NCBI RefSeq assembly: GCF_020179835.1 | Contig: NZ_JAIUDA010000010.1 | Span: 124,001 to 188,000 of the forward strand | Reading direction: 5' to 3' | Length of the DNA stretch: 64,000 bases | From: Pantoea sp. alder81 | Lineage (GTDB): Bacteria; Pseudomonadota; Gammaproteobacteria; Enterobacterales; Enterobacteriaceae | The notes under the pieces: model-generated | Databases searched by the model: none | Told to the model about the DNA's origin: nothing | The model's input: the letters and a program-made list of their open reading frames with translations, nothing else | Shown here: piece by piece, positions 17,892 to 28,915 of the stretch | How the letters are laid out: every line of letters begins with the position of its first letter | How positions within the stretch are numbered: the stretch's first letter is position 1 | Made by a program: the position numbers and the translations under genes

Positions 17892-18161
17892 ATGAAGATG
17901 ATGAAATGGGCTGTGGCTTCTCTGGTGATGAGTGCGGTGTCGTTTTCAGCGTTCGCCGCAAAGGAAGTGACTAAAGAAGAAGTGCAGAAAATGAATCTGG
18001 AGAAAATCGGCACGGTGACCACCACGGCGGAGACCACTTCACCGATGGATGCGAAGCGCGAACTCTCCAAAGCGGCCGATGAGAAAGGCGGCAAATACTT
18101 TCTGGTGATTGCGGGCCGCGAACATGGCAAGTTCAGCGCCACGGCGGATGTTTACAAATAA
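17892..18161 (+). CDS. Small secreted DUF1471 (YhcN/BhsA-type) stress protein
   Basis: This 89-residue protein has a clear signal peptide, MKMMKWAVASLVMSAVSFSAFA, with likely cleavage after FAA. The mature part, ending REHGKFSATADVYK, is the small beta-alpha-beta DUF1471 fold of periplasmic or outer-membrane proteins such as YhcN, BhsA and McbA. Those proteins answer acid, peroxide or biofilm signals; a precise role here cannot be assigned. ATG 17892 is chosen because it starts the signal peptide; upstream in-frame ATGs lack this feature. It is convergent with the GH13 gene, whose stop codon abuts its own. Confidence 0.85.
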   Translation: MKMMKWAVASLVMSAVSFSAFAAKEVTKEEVQKMNLEKIGTVTTTAETTSPMDAKRELSKAADEKGGKYFLVIAGREHGKFSATADVYK

Positions 18162-19850
18162 TCAGCCACGCAACCACATAAATTGCCATGCAGCCAGCGT
18201 CATTGGCTGGCTGCCATCGATTTTCTCGCCACTGATCACATCCTGAAAATGTCTCGCCTGCGGCAGATGCGTGATGACTTCCCGGCTGCTGAGATTAAAC
18301 ACGCACAATAAGCCATCTTCACTGCCTGGCGGATGTCGCCGCAACATCAACAGGGTATTTTCACTCTCCAGCAGCGTCATCGCATTATCGGGATGGAATG
18401 CACTCTGGCGGGTGCGCAGCTGGATCAACGCGCTGAGTCGTTCATACACCTGCTGACGCAATGGATCATCGCCGCTGATCCACTGTTCCATCTCATGCAA
18501 ACTGTATTTCTGACGATTGATGGCGCGGTTGTGTCCTGCCGCGCGCACGCCTTCGTTATCGTTGCGAGAGCCTAAAATACTTTGGATATAGATCGCTGGC
18601 ACGCCCGGAAAGGCGAGCAGAATGGCGTGTGCCAGCAGAAATCGACGCAAACGCGTGTCATCGTCATCATTTTGCTGGTTGAGGGCATCGAAATAGGTGA
18701 CGTTAATCTCGTAAGGGCTGGTGGTGCCATCGGGATTGTTTTTGTATGACACCAGCGCCCCTTCCAGCGCCAAATCTCGCACCAGAGCGACGATCTCCAC
18801 TTCGGACAAAATGCCGCGCGCAGGATTGAGGCCAATGCCATCGTGCGAGGCGAGGAAGTTGAAAAAAGTGGTGGTGCCGTTACCGGTGCCGAGCGTGCTG
18901 GCCCATTGACGCAGCGCGCGCGCCGATCCCGAATGAATGGCGTGCAGCACCAGCGGTGGCAGTGAAAATTGATACACCATCTGCGCTTCGTCGCGCCCGT
19001 TACCGAAATAGCTGATGTTGTCTTTGTGCGGCACGTTGGTTTCGGTGACGATCACCGTGCCCGGTGCCACTTCATTAGCGATGGCGCGGAACAGCTTCAC
19101 CAGCTGGTGGGTTTTCGGCAGGTGAATGCAATTCGTACCCGGCGTCTTCCACATATATCCCACCGCATCGAGGCGAACGTAATCGGCGCCTTTGATCAGA
19201 TAATCCAGCAATACGCCCGCCATGCGAATCAGCACTTCAGGATGGGCAAAGTTAAGGTCGATTTGATCGGCGCTGAAGGTGGTCCAGATAAAGCGCGTCT
19301 CACCATTGGCCATTTCAAAAGGCGTGAGCAACGGTGAGGTGCGAGGACGCGTCACCGCGCTGAGATCGGTGGCCGGTGGCATGCTGATAAAGAAGTCATC
19401 CCAACCGGGGTCCTGCGCCAGAAAGTGGCGGAACCATTGGCTGTGTGCCGACATATGATTGCAGACAAAATCGAACATCAGCCGGGTTTCACTGTGCAGC
19501 GCTGCAATATGCTGCCACTCGCCGCAAAGGGGATTCACCTGGTGATAATCAATCACGGAGAAGCCATCGTCGGATGAGTAGGGGAAGAAAGGCAGCAGAT
19601 GCACCAGGCTGAAAGTGGATTGCAGGTGTTGCTGATAGAAGTGCGAGAAGCTGGCGAGCGTGGGCTGATCGGGTTCACGGAACTGATCGGCGTAGCTGAT
19701 CAGCACCACATCCTTTTCATCCCAGTGTGCTTTGCGCGGCAGTTTAGCGGTATCACGCGCAGCACGAATGTGGGAAAGCAAACGCTCACGTGCGGCGACG
19801 GGGAAGCGGCCTTCGTAAATCTCATCAAGTAGGGCGTTAATAATGTCCAT
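18162..19850 (-). CDS. GH13 subfamily 18 sugar phosphorylase (sucrose/glucosylglycerate phosphorylase-like)
   Basis: This 562-residue cytoplasmic enzyme has the full GH13 catalytic set: nucleophile Asp228 in YVRLDAVGYMWK, acid/base Glu270 in IVTETNVPHK and the transition-state Asp337 in LASHDGIGLN. The LLPFFPYSSDDGFSVIDY stretch is typical of GH13_18 phosphorylases. These split sucrose, glucosylglycerate or related glucosides with phosphate to give alpha-glucose-1-phosphate; length fits E. coli YcjM (559). No transporter or regulator gene is beside it, so the substrate is unknown. In E. coli the bioH-tex interval holds feoABC instead, which suggests replacement or local gain. Confidence 0.87.
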   Translation of the reverse strand: MDIINALLDEIYEGRFPVAARERLLSHIRAARDTAKLPRKAHWDEKDVVLISYADQFREPDQPTLASFSHFYQQHLQSTFSLVHLLPFFPYSSDDGFSVIDYHQVNPLCGEWQHIAALHSETRLMFDFVCNHMSAHSQWFRHFLAQDPGWDDFFISMPPATDLSAVTRPRTSPLLTPFEMANGETRFIWTTFSADQIDLNFAHPEVLIRMAGVLLDYLIKGADYVRLDAVGYMWKTPGTNCIHLPKTHQLVKLFRAIANEVAPGTVIVTETNVPHKDNISYFGNGRDEAQMVYQFSLPPLVLHAIHSGSARALRQWASTLGTGNGTTTFFNFLASHDGIGLNPARGILSEVEIVALVRDLALEGALVSYKNNPDGTTSPYEINVTYFDALNQQNDDDDTRLRRFLLAHAILLAFPGVPAIYIQSILGSRNDNEGVRAAGHNRAINRQKYSLHEMEQWISGDDPLRQQVYERLSALIQLRTRQSAFHPDNAMTLLESENTLLMLRRHPPGSEDGLLCVFNLSSREVITHLPQARHFQDVISGEKIDGSQPMTLAAWQFMWLRG

Positions 19851-19933
19851 CAGATCGTTGGGCCACGCGGAAGGTCATTTTTTCACACGGATTTTTTCAG
19901 CGTAGACGCGGGGAGGGATTTTTCAACTTTAAA

Positions 19934-19961
19934 CGCGCGGAAGCAAGATGGCCTCCGCGCG
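19934..19961 (-). terminator. Hairpin after tex
   Basis: CGCGCGGA (19934-19941) pairs with TCCGCGCG (19954-19961). In minus-strand RNA it lies 18 bases past the tex stop and is followed by an A/U-rich stretch without a clean U run. Confidence 0.5.
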
Positions 19962-19978
19962 TGATTCAGGGCAGGAAC

Positions 19979-22321
19979 TTAACGTTTTTTAACGAACGCG
20001 GCGGCCAGTGCATCACCCATTGCGCTGTTGCCAGCAGGTGAACTAGCCGGTTTGCCGCGTGCTTTGTTATTGGCCGCAGGACGTGCATTCTCTTTGCCAT
20101 TGCTGCGGTTATTGCCGCCGCGCGCATTGCTTTCACCAGGCTGCTCATCCAGACGCATGGTGAGGGCGATGCGTTTACGCTGCATATCCACTTCCATCAC
20201 CTTCACTTTGACGATATCGCCCGCTTTCACCACCTGATGTGGATCTTCGACGAATTTGTCTGACAGTGAAGAGATATGCACCAGACCATCCTGGTGCACG
20301 CCGATATCCACAAAGGCACCAAAGTTGGTGACGTTGGTCACCGCGCCTTCCAGAATCATCCCCGGCAGCAGATCGTTTAGCGTTTCCACGCCTTCGGCAA
20401 ACTGCGCGGTTTTGAATTCCGGACGCGGATCGCGGCCCGGTTTCTCCAGCTCTTTAATGATGTCGGTGACGGTTGGCAGACCGAAACGCTCATCGGTGAA
20501 GTCGCGCGCGTTGAGATCGCGTAATCCACCCGGATTGCCCATCAACTCATTCAGTGCCTGTTCGGTTGCGGCAAGAATACGTTCGACCAGCGGGTAAGCT
20601 TCCGGGTGTACGGTGGATGCATCCAGCGGATTATCACCGTGGTTGATGCGCAGGAAGCCAGCGCACTGTTCATAGGCTTTCGGCCCCAGCCGGCTGACTT
20701 TCAACAGCTGCTGACGATTCTGGAAGCGGCCGTTCTCATCACGCCAGGTGACAATGTTCTGCGCCATCATGCGGGTTAATCCCGCCACACGCGTCAGTAA
20801 CGCCACCGATGCAGTATTCAGATCCACACCAACGGCGTTTACACAGTCTTCAACCACCGCATCCAGCTTCTTCGCCAGCTGGCTTTGGCTCACATCATGC
20901 TGATACTGGCCGACACCGATGGATTTCGGATCAATTTTTACCAGCTCGGCCAACGGATCCTGCAAGCGACGTGCAATGGAGACTGCACCGCGAATAGAAA
21001 CATCCAGATCCGGGAATTCCAGTGCTGCCAGTTCCGATGCGGAATAGACCGATGCGCCGGCCTCACTGACAATCACTTTCTGCGCGTTGATCTGCGGGAA
21101 CTGCTTCTGCACGTCGAGGAAGAAACGCTCGGTTTCACGTGAAGCGGTGCCGTTACCGATCGCGACCAACTCAACCTGATGTTTGATGCACAGCGCCGCG
21201 ACAGCGGATGCAGCTTTCGCTGCCTGACCGGTGTGCGGATAGATGGTGTCATACGCCACCAGTTTCCCCGTGGCATCCACCACCGCGACTTTCACGCCGG
21301 TGCGCAGGCCCGGATCGAGGCCCATGGTGGCGCGCATACCTGCCGGTGCTGCCATCAGCAGATCGTTGAGGTTGCGGGCAAAGACATTGATAGCTTCATC
21401 TTCAGCGCGTTCACGGATGGTGCCCATCAACTCCGTTTCAAGGTGTAGCAACACCTTGATGCGCCAGGTCCAGCTAACAACCGCTTTACGCCAGCTATCA
21501 GCAGGGGCGTTATTCAGTCGCAACTGCAGATGATCGGCAATTAGCGTCTCACCATGACTTTCTCGCGGGGCTTCTTCGAATTGGGGATCAGCGTTCAGAG
21601 AGAGTTGCAGCACGCCTTCATTGCGGCCACGGAACATCGCCAGGGCGCGGTGGGAAGGAACGGTGCTGAGTGCTTCGTGGTGGTCGAAGTAGTCACGGAA
21701 TTTCGCGCCTTCTTCCTCTTTACCTTCCACCACGCGGGCCACCAGGTGCGCGTTCTTCCACAGATAGTCACGGACTTTTGCCAGCAGCGTGGCATCTTCG
21801 GCGAAGCGTTCCATCAGGATATAGCGCGCGCCGTCCAGCGCTGCGCGCACATCGGCCACGCCTTTATCCGCATCAACATAGCCTGCGGCCAATGACTCAG
21901 GCTCTTGTGAAGGATCGCTCCACAGCGTCTCAGCCAGCGGCTCAAGGCCTGCTTCAATGGCGATTTGCCCACGCGTGCGACGTTTCTGCTTATACGGCAG
22001 ATAAAGGTCTTCCAGCTCGGTTTTATTCAGCGTGCCATTGATGGCGGTGGCGAGTTCGGGAGTGAGTTTCCCCTGCTCGTCGATGGATTTCAGAATCGAC
22101 TGGCGGCGATCTTCCAGCTCACGCAGGTAGCCAAGGCGGCTTTCCAACTGACGTAACTGGGTATCATCCAGCCCACCGGTCACTTCCTTACGATAACGTG
22201 CGATAAACGGCACGGTGTTCCCTTCATCCAGCAAGCGAACGGCGGCGTCAACCTGGTCGGCGCGTGCCTTCAGCTCACTTGCGATAATCTGGCTCAGTGA
22301 ATCTTTCATCATCATTAACAA
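19979..22321 (-). CDS. tex: Transcription accessory protein Tex (RNA-binding, S1 domain)
   Basis: This 780-residue Tex/YhgF protein has the N-terminal helical region (MMMKDSLSQIIASELKA), a YqgF/RuvC-like nuclease-fold domain near 330-460 (GLDPGLRTGVKVAVVDATG), helix-hairpin-helix repeats (ALLTRVAGLTRMMAQNIV) and a C-terminal S1 RNA-binding domain (GMILEGAVTNVTNFGAFVD). It ends in a low-complexity tail rich in Asn, Gly and Ala, as in E. coli. Tex binds nucleic acid and affects gene expression and stress or toxin tolerance. It is divergent from greB, a common enterobacterial arrangement. The first residues have a few alternative ATGs. Confidence 0.95.
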   Translation of the reverse strand: MLMMMKDSLSQIIASELKARADQVDAAVRLLDEGNTVPFIARYRKEVTGGLDDTQLRQLESRLGYLRELEDRRQSILKSIDEQGKLTPELATAINGTLNKTELEDLYLPYKQKRRTRGQIAIEAGLEPLAETLWSDPSQEPESLAAGYVDADKGVADVRAALDGARYILMERFAEDATLLAKVRDYLWKNAHLVARVVEGKEEEGAKFRDYFDHHEALSTVPSHRALAMFRGRNEGVLQLSLNADPQFEEAPRESHGETLIADHLQLRLNNAPADSWRKAVVSWTWRIKVLLHLETELMGTIRERAEDEAINVFARNLNDLLMAAPAGMRATMGLDPGLRTGVKVAVVDATGKLVAYDTIYPHTGQAAKAASAVAALCIKHQVELVAIGNGTASRETERFFLDVQKQFPQINAQKVIVSEAGASVYSASELAALEFPDLDVSIRGAVSIARRLQDPLAELVKIDPKSIGVGQYQHDVSQSQLAKKLDAVVEDCVNAVGVDLNTASVALLTRVAGLTRMMAQNIVTWRDENGRFQNRQQLLKVSRLGPKAYEQCAGFLRINHGDNPLDASTVHPEAYPLVERILAATEQALNELMGNPGGLRDLNARDFTDERFGLPTVTDIIKELEKPGRDPRPEFKTAQFAEGVETLNDLLPGMILEGAVTNVTNFGAFVDIGVHQDGLVHISSLSDKFVEDPHQVVKAGDIVKVKVMEVDMQRKRIALTMRLDEQPGESNARGGNNRSNGKENARPAANNKARGKPASSPAGNSAMGDALAAAFVKKR

Positions 22322-22513
22322 TGCTTACACAGGGTTGGAAAATAGGGGACAGTTATACGGATTGGGGCGGCAAATTGCCAGCCGGGGACAGGCGAATCCG
22401 TCTTTTTCTGAATGCAGCACGCACATCGTTGCGCGCACCTTGCTGATAACAATCCAGTCGCTTATTGTTGGCCTCTTTGCTGTAAAGACCCATTGTTGCC
22501 ACGAGTAGATGTT

Positions 22514-23002
22514 ATGAAAACCCAACTGATTACCCGCGAAGGCTATAACAAATTACGTGCCGAGCACGACCATTTGTGGAACGAAAAGCGTCCGGAAATC
22601 ACCAAAATTGTCTCCTGGGCGGCCAGCCTTGGCGATCGTTCGGAAAACGCCGATTTCACCTATAACAAGCGCCTGTTGCGTCAGATTGACCGCCGCGTGC
22701 GTTATCTGCGCAAATGCCTCGCCGATCTGAAAATTGTCGATTATGCGCCGCAGCAGGAAGGAAAGGTGTTCTTTGGCGCCTGGGTTGAGGTGGAAAACGA
22801 GCAGGGCGATGCGAAGCGATTTCGTATCGTGGGGCCGGATGAAATCTACGGTGATGCGATGAAAGATTACATCTCTATCGATTCACCGATGGCTCGCGCG
22901 TTAATCAAGAAAGAGGTGGATGACGAAGTGGTGGTGAATACCCCAGAAGGACAGAAGGTTTGGTTTGTTAACCGCATCGAGTACGTGAAAAACCCAGAGT
23001 AA
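22514..23002 (+). CDS. greB: Transcription elongation factor GreB
   Basis: This 162-residue factor enters the RNA polymerase secondary channel and stimulates cleavage of backtracked RNA. The N-terminal coiled coil carries the acidic tip as AASLGDRSENADFTYNKR, with the paired acidic residues seen in Gre factors. The C-terminal FKBP-like domain includes GAWVEVENEQGDAKRFRIVG. ATG 22514 (MKTQLITREGYNKL) matches E. coli GreB (158 residues). It is divergent from tex and separated from it by 192 bases. Confidence 0.96.
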   Translation: MKTQLITREGYNKLRAEHDHLWNEKRPEITKIVSWAASLGDRSENADFTYNKRLLRQIDRRVRYLRKCLADLKIVDYAPQQEGKVFFGAWVEVENEQGDAKRFRIVGPDEIYGDAMKDYISIDSPMARALIKKEVDDEVVVNTPEGQKVWFVNRIEYVKNPE

Positions 23003-23009
23003 AAAGAGG

Positions 23010-23059
23010 CGGAGAATAATGGCTTGGGTAAAAAAGCCTTGGGTGCAACTTATTCTCCG
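23010..23059. repeat. Nested inverted repeat downstream of greB
   Basis: The arms CGGAGAATAA (23010-23019) and TTATTCTCCG (23050-23059) are perfect 10-base inverted repeats. Inside is a second short hairpin, GGCTT/AAGCC. It begins 8 bases after the greB stop and has no T run, so it may protect the transcript 3' end rather than act as a classical terminator. Confidence 0.55.
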
Positions 23060-23125
23060 GTGGCGAAAAGGGCTGGCAGTAAGAGGGGGAAGCGCCGCAG
23101 CCTTGCCGCGCCTTAAATATTTGGA

Positions 23126-23368
23126 TTATTTGCCTGGTGTGGTCGCAGTGGTGGTGGATGTGCTGCTGGTGCCTTTGTCACCGCCGCCCATGGTTGCTAA
23201 TGCCACACCCAGCAGGGCACCTACCGCACCCACGCCAATCGCGTCTGAGTTGCCTTTGGCAGTGGTGGAGGCCTGGGCACCCGCCGCTTCACCCGCGCTA
23301 GTGGCAGCATGAGCCTGAGAAAGGCTGACCAGCACCAGTGCACTCAGCAAGACCGCAGTTTTTTTCAT
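23126..23368 (-). CDS. YjbE-like small secreted protein
   Basis: This 80-residue protein starts MKKTAVLLSALVLVSLSQAHA, a signal peptide with a good cleavage site after AHA. It continues as a Gly/Ala/Ser/Thr-rich mature peptide with GVGAVGALLGVALATMGGGD and a Thr-rich tail. It resembles YjbE, the first product of the E. coli yjbEFGH exopolysaccharide operon; the match is compositional as well as positional in the GVALA(A/T)xGGGD block. No yjbF, G or H genes adjoin it here. It is convergent with greB. ATG 23368 follows a GGAGAGAA ribosome site on the minus strand. Confidence 0.75.
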   Translation of the reverse strand: MKKTAVLLSALVLVSLSQAHAATSAGEAAGAQASTTAKGNSDAIGVGAVGALLGVALATMGGGDKGTSSTSTTTATTPGK

Positions 23369-23882
23369 TTTTTTCTCTCCAAAAATGCGCAATATCAGCA
23401 GGAACCCTTGCAGTTTCTGAGATCGTCGCACGAGAAGAAAGTGCTGATTAATCACTGATTAATCAGACTTTATTTAACGCTGGTCTTGTCTGGCGTGAAG
23501 GGCGTATTGTTCCGAGAGCAGATGGGCACTGAAAATGGAAAGTGCCAGATTTTATGCTGCAAATGATCGGTCATCGAACGATTCTGGCCTGCTGACTTAA
23601 GTCAAATGGTCCAAAATGCCGAGATAACGAGCGGCATGCGGCCGAATGATCCATTTTCGAAAAGAAAACCGCGGAAATTTTCGGATTAGCGCTAAGCGGC
23701 TGGAAAGCCCCGATAAAAAGCGCGAGACAACGCGCATTTCAAGGCTTAAATTAAATATAAGCTGCTGTTTAATATGCTTTGTAACAATTTCGGCTAGAAT
23801 ATAAACCATTAATAACTGTCACATGCAGGCATCTTTTTTACACAATATTGACTCAGGCAATGGCGCCTTTGGGAGTTGAACA
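23369..23882. promoter_or_regulatory. Control region between the yjbE-like gene and ompR
   Basis: This 514-base gap holds no convincing gene. It is A/T-rich near ompR and contains the 12-base palindrome TGACTTAAGTCA (23593-23604). A possible weak promoter (TTGTAA near 23778, TATAAA near 23799) precedes ompR. Regulation by CRP and IHF is known for the E. coli ompR-envZ promoter, but I could not identify those sites with confidence here. Confidence 0.4.
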
Positions 23883-25957
<2,075 letters not shown>

Positions 25958-26097
25958 CGCCTCGCTCAGAACGATGCGGGGTGATTGACTGTTAACCTTA
26001 AGCAACACGGCTGCTGCTATATGCGATTGGCTGCTTAGCCCTTAGCCACAACGCTGCGGTTCTACGCGTCAAAACCTGTCGCTACCGACAGGATCTC

Positions 26098-26123
26098 AAT
26101 GAGCCGCCATTTGGCGGCTCATT
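26098..26123 (-). terminator. Hairpin after pckA (convergent with envZ)
   Basis: The perfect 12-base stem AATGAGCCGCCA / TGGCGGCTCATT has a 2-base loop and begins a few bases past the pckA stop. No strong U run follows on either strand, so it may stabilise the mRNA end or terminate weakly. Confidence 0.6.
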
Positions 26124-26127
26124 CACT

Positions 26128-27747
26128 TCACAACTGCGGGCCAGCCTGAACCAGCGCTTTGCCTGCATCGTAATCGGTGTACTTCTCAAAGTTAGTGATA
26201 AAACGCTGCGCCAGATCCTGCGCCGCCGCTTGCCACGCGTCTTGATCCGGCCAGCTGCGACGCGGATCCAGAATCGCGTCATCGATTTTCGCCAGAGTGG
26301 TGGGGATCTGCAGGTTAAAGACCGGCAGCGTTTCCGTTTCCACATTATCCAGTTCGCCCGCCAGAATCGCATTGATGATCGCGCGGGTGTCTTTCAGTGA
26401 AATACGCTTGCCGCTGCCGTTCCAGCCGGTGTTAACCAGATACGCTTTCGCTCCTGCCGCTTCCATACGCTTAACCAGCACGTCGGAATATTGCGTTGGA
26501 TGCAGCGTCAGGAAGGCCGCGCCGAAGCAAGCTGAGAAGGTCGGGGTTGGCTGTGTGACACCGCGCTCGGTACCGGCCAGTTTGGCGGTGAAGCCCGACA
26601 GGAAGTGGTACTGGGTCTGTTCCGGCGTTAAGCGCGAAACCGGCGGCAGTACACCAAAGGCATCAGCCGTCAGGAAAATAACGCGCTGCGCATGGCCCGC
26701 TTTGGAAACCGGCTGCACGATGTTTTCAATGTGCTCAATCGGATAGGAAACACGCGTGTTCTCCGTTTTGCTGGCATCGGCAAAATCAACGCTGCCATCC
26801 GCCCGCACCACCACGTTCTCCAGCAGTGCATCGCGGCGGATAGCGCGATAAATTTCCGGCTCGGCTGTCTCCGACAGATTGATGGTTTTGGCGTAGCAGC
26901 CACCTTCGAAGTTAAACACGCCATCATCATCCCAACCGTGTTCGTCATCGCCAATCAGCTGACGATCCGGATCGGTGGACAGCGTGGTTTTACCGGTGCC
27001 AGACAAGCCGAAGAACACCGCGACGTCACCCGCTTTACCCACGTTCGCAGAGCAGTGCATTGACGCGATGCCCTTCAGCGGCAGCAGGTAGTTCATGATG
27101 GCGAACAGGCCTTTCTTCATTTCGCCGCCGTACCAGGTGCCGCCAATCAGCTGCATGCGTTCGGTGAGGTTAAAGGCGACAAAGTTCTCTGAGTGTAAAC
27201 CCTGAGCCTGCCAGTCCGGGTTAGTGCATTGCGCGGCGTTCATCACCACGAAATCCGGCTTAAAGGATGCCAGTTCAGCCTCATCAGGCCGGATAAACAT
27301 GTTTTTGACGAAGTGTGCCTGCCAGGCCACTTCCATCACAAAGCGCACGCTCAGGCGGGTATCCGGATTCGCACCGCAGAAGGCGTCGATGACAAACAGA
27401 CGTTTGCCAGAGAGTTGTGCTGTGCAGCGATCTTTCAGCGCCTGCCAGGTTTCCTGCGACAGCGGCTGGTTGTCATTTTTACCGTTGCCGACATCATTCC
27501 ACCACAAGGTGTCACGCGTGGTGTCATCGCGCACGATGTATTTATCTTTTGGCGAGCGCCCAGTGAAGATGCCGGTATCCACGGCAATCGCGCCGCTCTG
27601 CGTCAGGGTGCCTCGCGCATAACCTTCCAGTTCCGGGCGGGTTTCTTCCTGAAACAGCGTGTCAAAGTCAGGGTTGTAGACCACTTCTGTGGTGCCGCTG
27701 ATGCCCAAAGCGGCAAGGTCTTGCGATGTCAGGCCGTGAACGCGCAT
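26128..27747 (-). CDS. pckA: Phosphoenolpyruvate carboxykinase (ATP) PckA
   Basis: This 539-residue enzyme converts oxaloacetate and ATP to phosphoenolpyruvate, the first committed step of gluconeogenesis. The kinase-1a P-loop is seen as FFGLSGTGKTTLS, followed by the metal-binding LIGDDEHGWDDDGVFNFEGGC, both diagnostic of ATP-type PEPCK. IVRDDTTRDTLWW and SGRSPKDKYIV-type sequences give the N-terminal substrate region. Length matches E. coli (540). It is convergent with envZ as in E. coli, and the 270 bases upstream hold the promoter and the hslO hairpin. Confidence 0.98.
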   Translation of the reverse strand: MRVHGLTSQDLAALGISGTTEVVYNPDFDTLFQEETRPELEGYARGTLTQSGAIAVDTGIFTGRSPKDKYIVRDDTTRDTLWWNDVGNGKNDNQPLSQETWQALKDRCTAQLSGKRLFVIDAFCGANPDTRLSVRFVMEVAWQAHFVKNMFIRPDEAELASFKPDFVVMNAAQCTNPDWQAQGLHSENFVAFNLTERMQLIGGTWYGGEMKKGLFAIMNYLLPLKGIASMHCSANVGKAGDVAVFFGLSGTGKTTLSTDPDRQLIGDDEHGWDDDGVFNFEGGCYAKTINLSETAEPEIYRAIRRDALLENVVVRADGSVDFADASKTENTRVSYPIEHIENIVQPVSKAGHAQRVIFLTADAFGVLPPVSRLTPEQTQYHFLSGFTAKLAGTERGVTQPTPTFSACFGAAFLTLHPTQYSDVLVKRMEAAGAKAYLVNTGWNGSGKRISLKDTRAIINAILAGELDNVETETLPVFNLQIPTTLAKIDDAILDPRRSWPDQDAWQAAAQDLAQRFITNFEKYTDYDAGKALVQAGPQL

Positions 27748-27989
27748 GTGGCTGCTCCTTAGATCGATGCTTCATAGCATTTTTATGAGGGGTTCTGCGT
27801 CCTGTCGTGCATAGCCAGGCAGGGCAGATCGCGCGCAGTGTACACGTCTGAGCAGGGCGTAAAAGTGATGAGAGTTAAAAATGCGAGCTGGAACGTGACA
27901 AGCAGTGAAATCTGCCAGTTAAGAAACTAAAGTCAGTGTAAGTTAGTTAAATTACGCGAAAAGTGATGAATTCATACCTGACAGAAATG

Positions 27990-28008
27990 CGGGCGGCGAT
28001 GCCGCCCG
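27990..28008 (-). terminator. Hairpin after hslO
   Basis: CGGGCGGC / GCCGCCCG with a 3-base loop lies about 10 bases past the hslO stop. The minus-strand RNA continues CAUUUCUGUC, so the U run is poor. Confidence 0.55.
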
Positions 28009-28017
28009 TAGGGGGGA

Positions 28018-28890
28018 TTAGTGCAATTGATCGCTGTTGTTAGTCGGTGCGTTACGAATGGCGGCAATGTCCACGGCATCATAAACATAATGCGAACCGC
28101 AATAATCGCAGTGCATATCGATCTTGCCATCCTCTTCGAGGATTTCATCCACTTCTTCGACAGGCAGCGTATTCAGTACTTCGCCACAGCGTTCGCGTGA
28201 ACAGGTGCATTTGAAACTGACCGGAGTCGGATCAAACACCGTGGCTTCTTCCTGGTGATACAGACGCCACAGCACATCTGTTGCGGGCAGCTCAATCAGC
28301 TCTTCGCTTTTCACTGTCTCGGTCAGAGTGGCCAGATGATTAAAATCATCCTGGCTTGGCTCTTGCGCAGGCAGCACCTGCAGCAGAATGCCGGCGGCGC
28401 CTTTATCGCTGGTGCGAATAAACAGGCGGGTTGGCAGCTGCTCAGAACGCATGAAGTAATCTTCCAGGCAGCCAGCCAGTGTATCGGCTTCGAGACCAAC
28501 GACGCCCTGATAACGTTCACCTTTTTCCGGTGAAATGGTAATCACCAGATAACCGTTACCCACCATATCTTTCAGGCTGCTGTCCGGTGCGATTTCGGCG
28601 TCTTCCTTCACGCGTGCAACGCCACGTAATTCCTGTTTGTTGTTGCCGTTAATCACCGCCAGCGTCAGTGGGCCATCGCCCTGTAACTGAACGGTGATGT
28701 CGCCATCGAATTTCAGCGTCGCGGTCAACAAGCTGGTCGCAACCAGCAACTCACCCAGCAGGATTTTCACCGGCTCGGCGTAATCGTGGTTTTTGACAAT
28801 CTCACGCCAGGTTTCGGATACGTTGACCAGCTCGCCGCGCACGGCAACATTTTCGAACAGGTAACGGTGCAGTTGATCTTGAACAGACAT
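28018..28890 (-). CDS. hslO: Redox-regulated chaperone Hsp33 (HslO)
   Basis: This 290-residue cytoplasmic holdase is switched on by oxidation. The C-terminal zinc centre is visible as FKCTCSRERC and, about 30 residues later, MHCDYCGSHY, giving the CxC-CxxC redox switch. The N-terminal body has the family motif GELLVATSLLTATLKFDG. ATG 28890 (MSVQDQLHRYLF) aligns with the E. coli start; the longer frame to 28923 is unlikely. It is last in the minus-strand cluster igaA-yrfG-hslR-hslO, 25 bases after hslR. Confidence 0.97.
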   Translation of the reverse strand: MSVQDQLHRYLFENVAVRGELVNVSETWREIVKNHDYAEPVKILLGELLVATSLLTATLKFDGDITVQLQGDGPLTLAVINGNNKQELRGVARVKEDAEIAPDSSLKDMVGNGYLVITISPEKGERYQGVVGLEADTLAGCLEDYFMRSEQLPTRLFIRTSDKGAAGILLQVLPAQEPSQDDFNHLATLTETVKSEELIELPATDVLWRLYHQEEATVFDPTPVSFKCTCSRERCGEVLNTLPVEEVDEILEEDGKIDMHCDYCGSHYVYDAVDIAAIRNAPTNNSDQLH

Positions 28891-28915
28891 AGTGTTTCTC
28901 TCGTTGGGGCGACGG

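Noticed and set aside
23019..23312. 97-residue open frame after greB with a plausible ribosome site (AGGCGGAG)
   Set aside because: It mostly overlaps the yjbE-like gene antisense and its start lies inside the inverted repeat. The product has no signal peptide or known motif, and the yjbE-like gene is the better explanation.
23597..23809. 70-residue open frame on the minus strand upstream of ompR
   Set aside because: No recognised motif, Arg/Ser/Phe-rich, and placed across the probable ompR promoter region.
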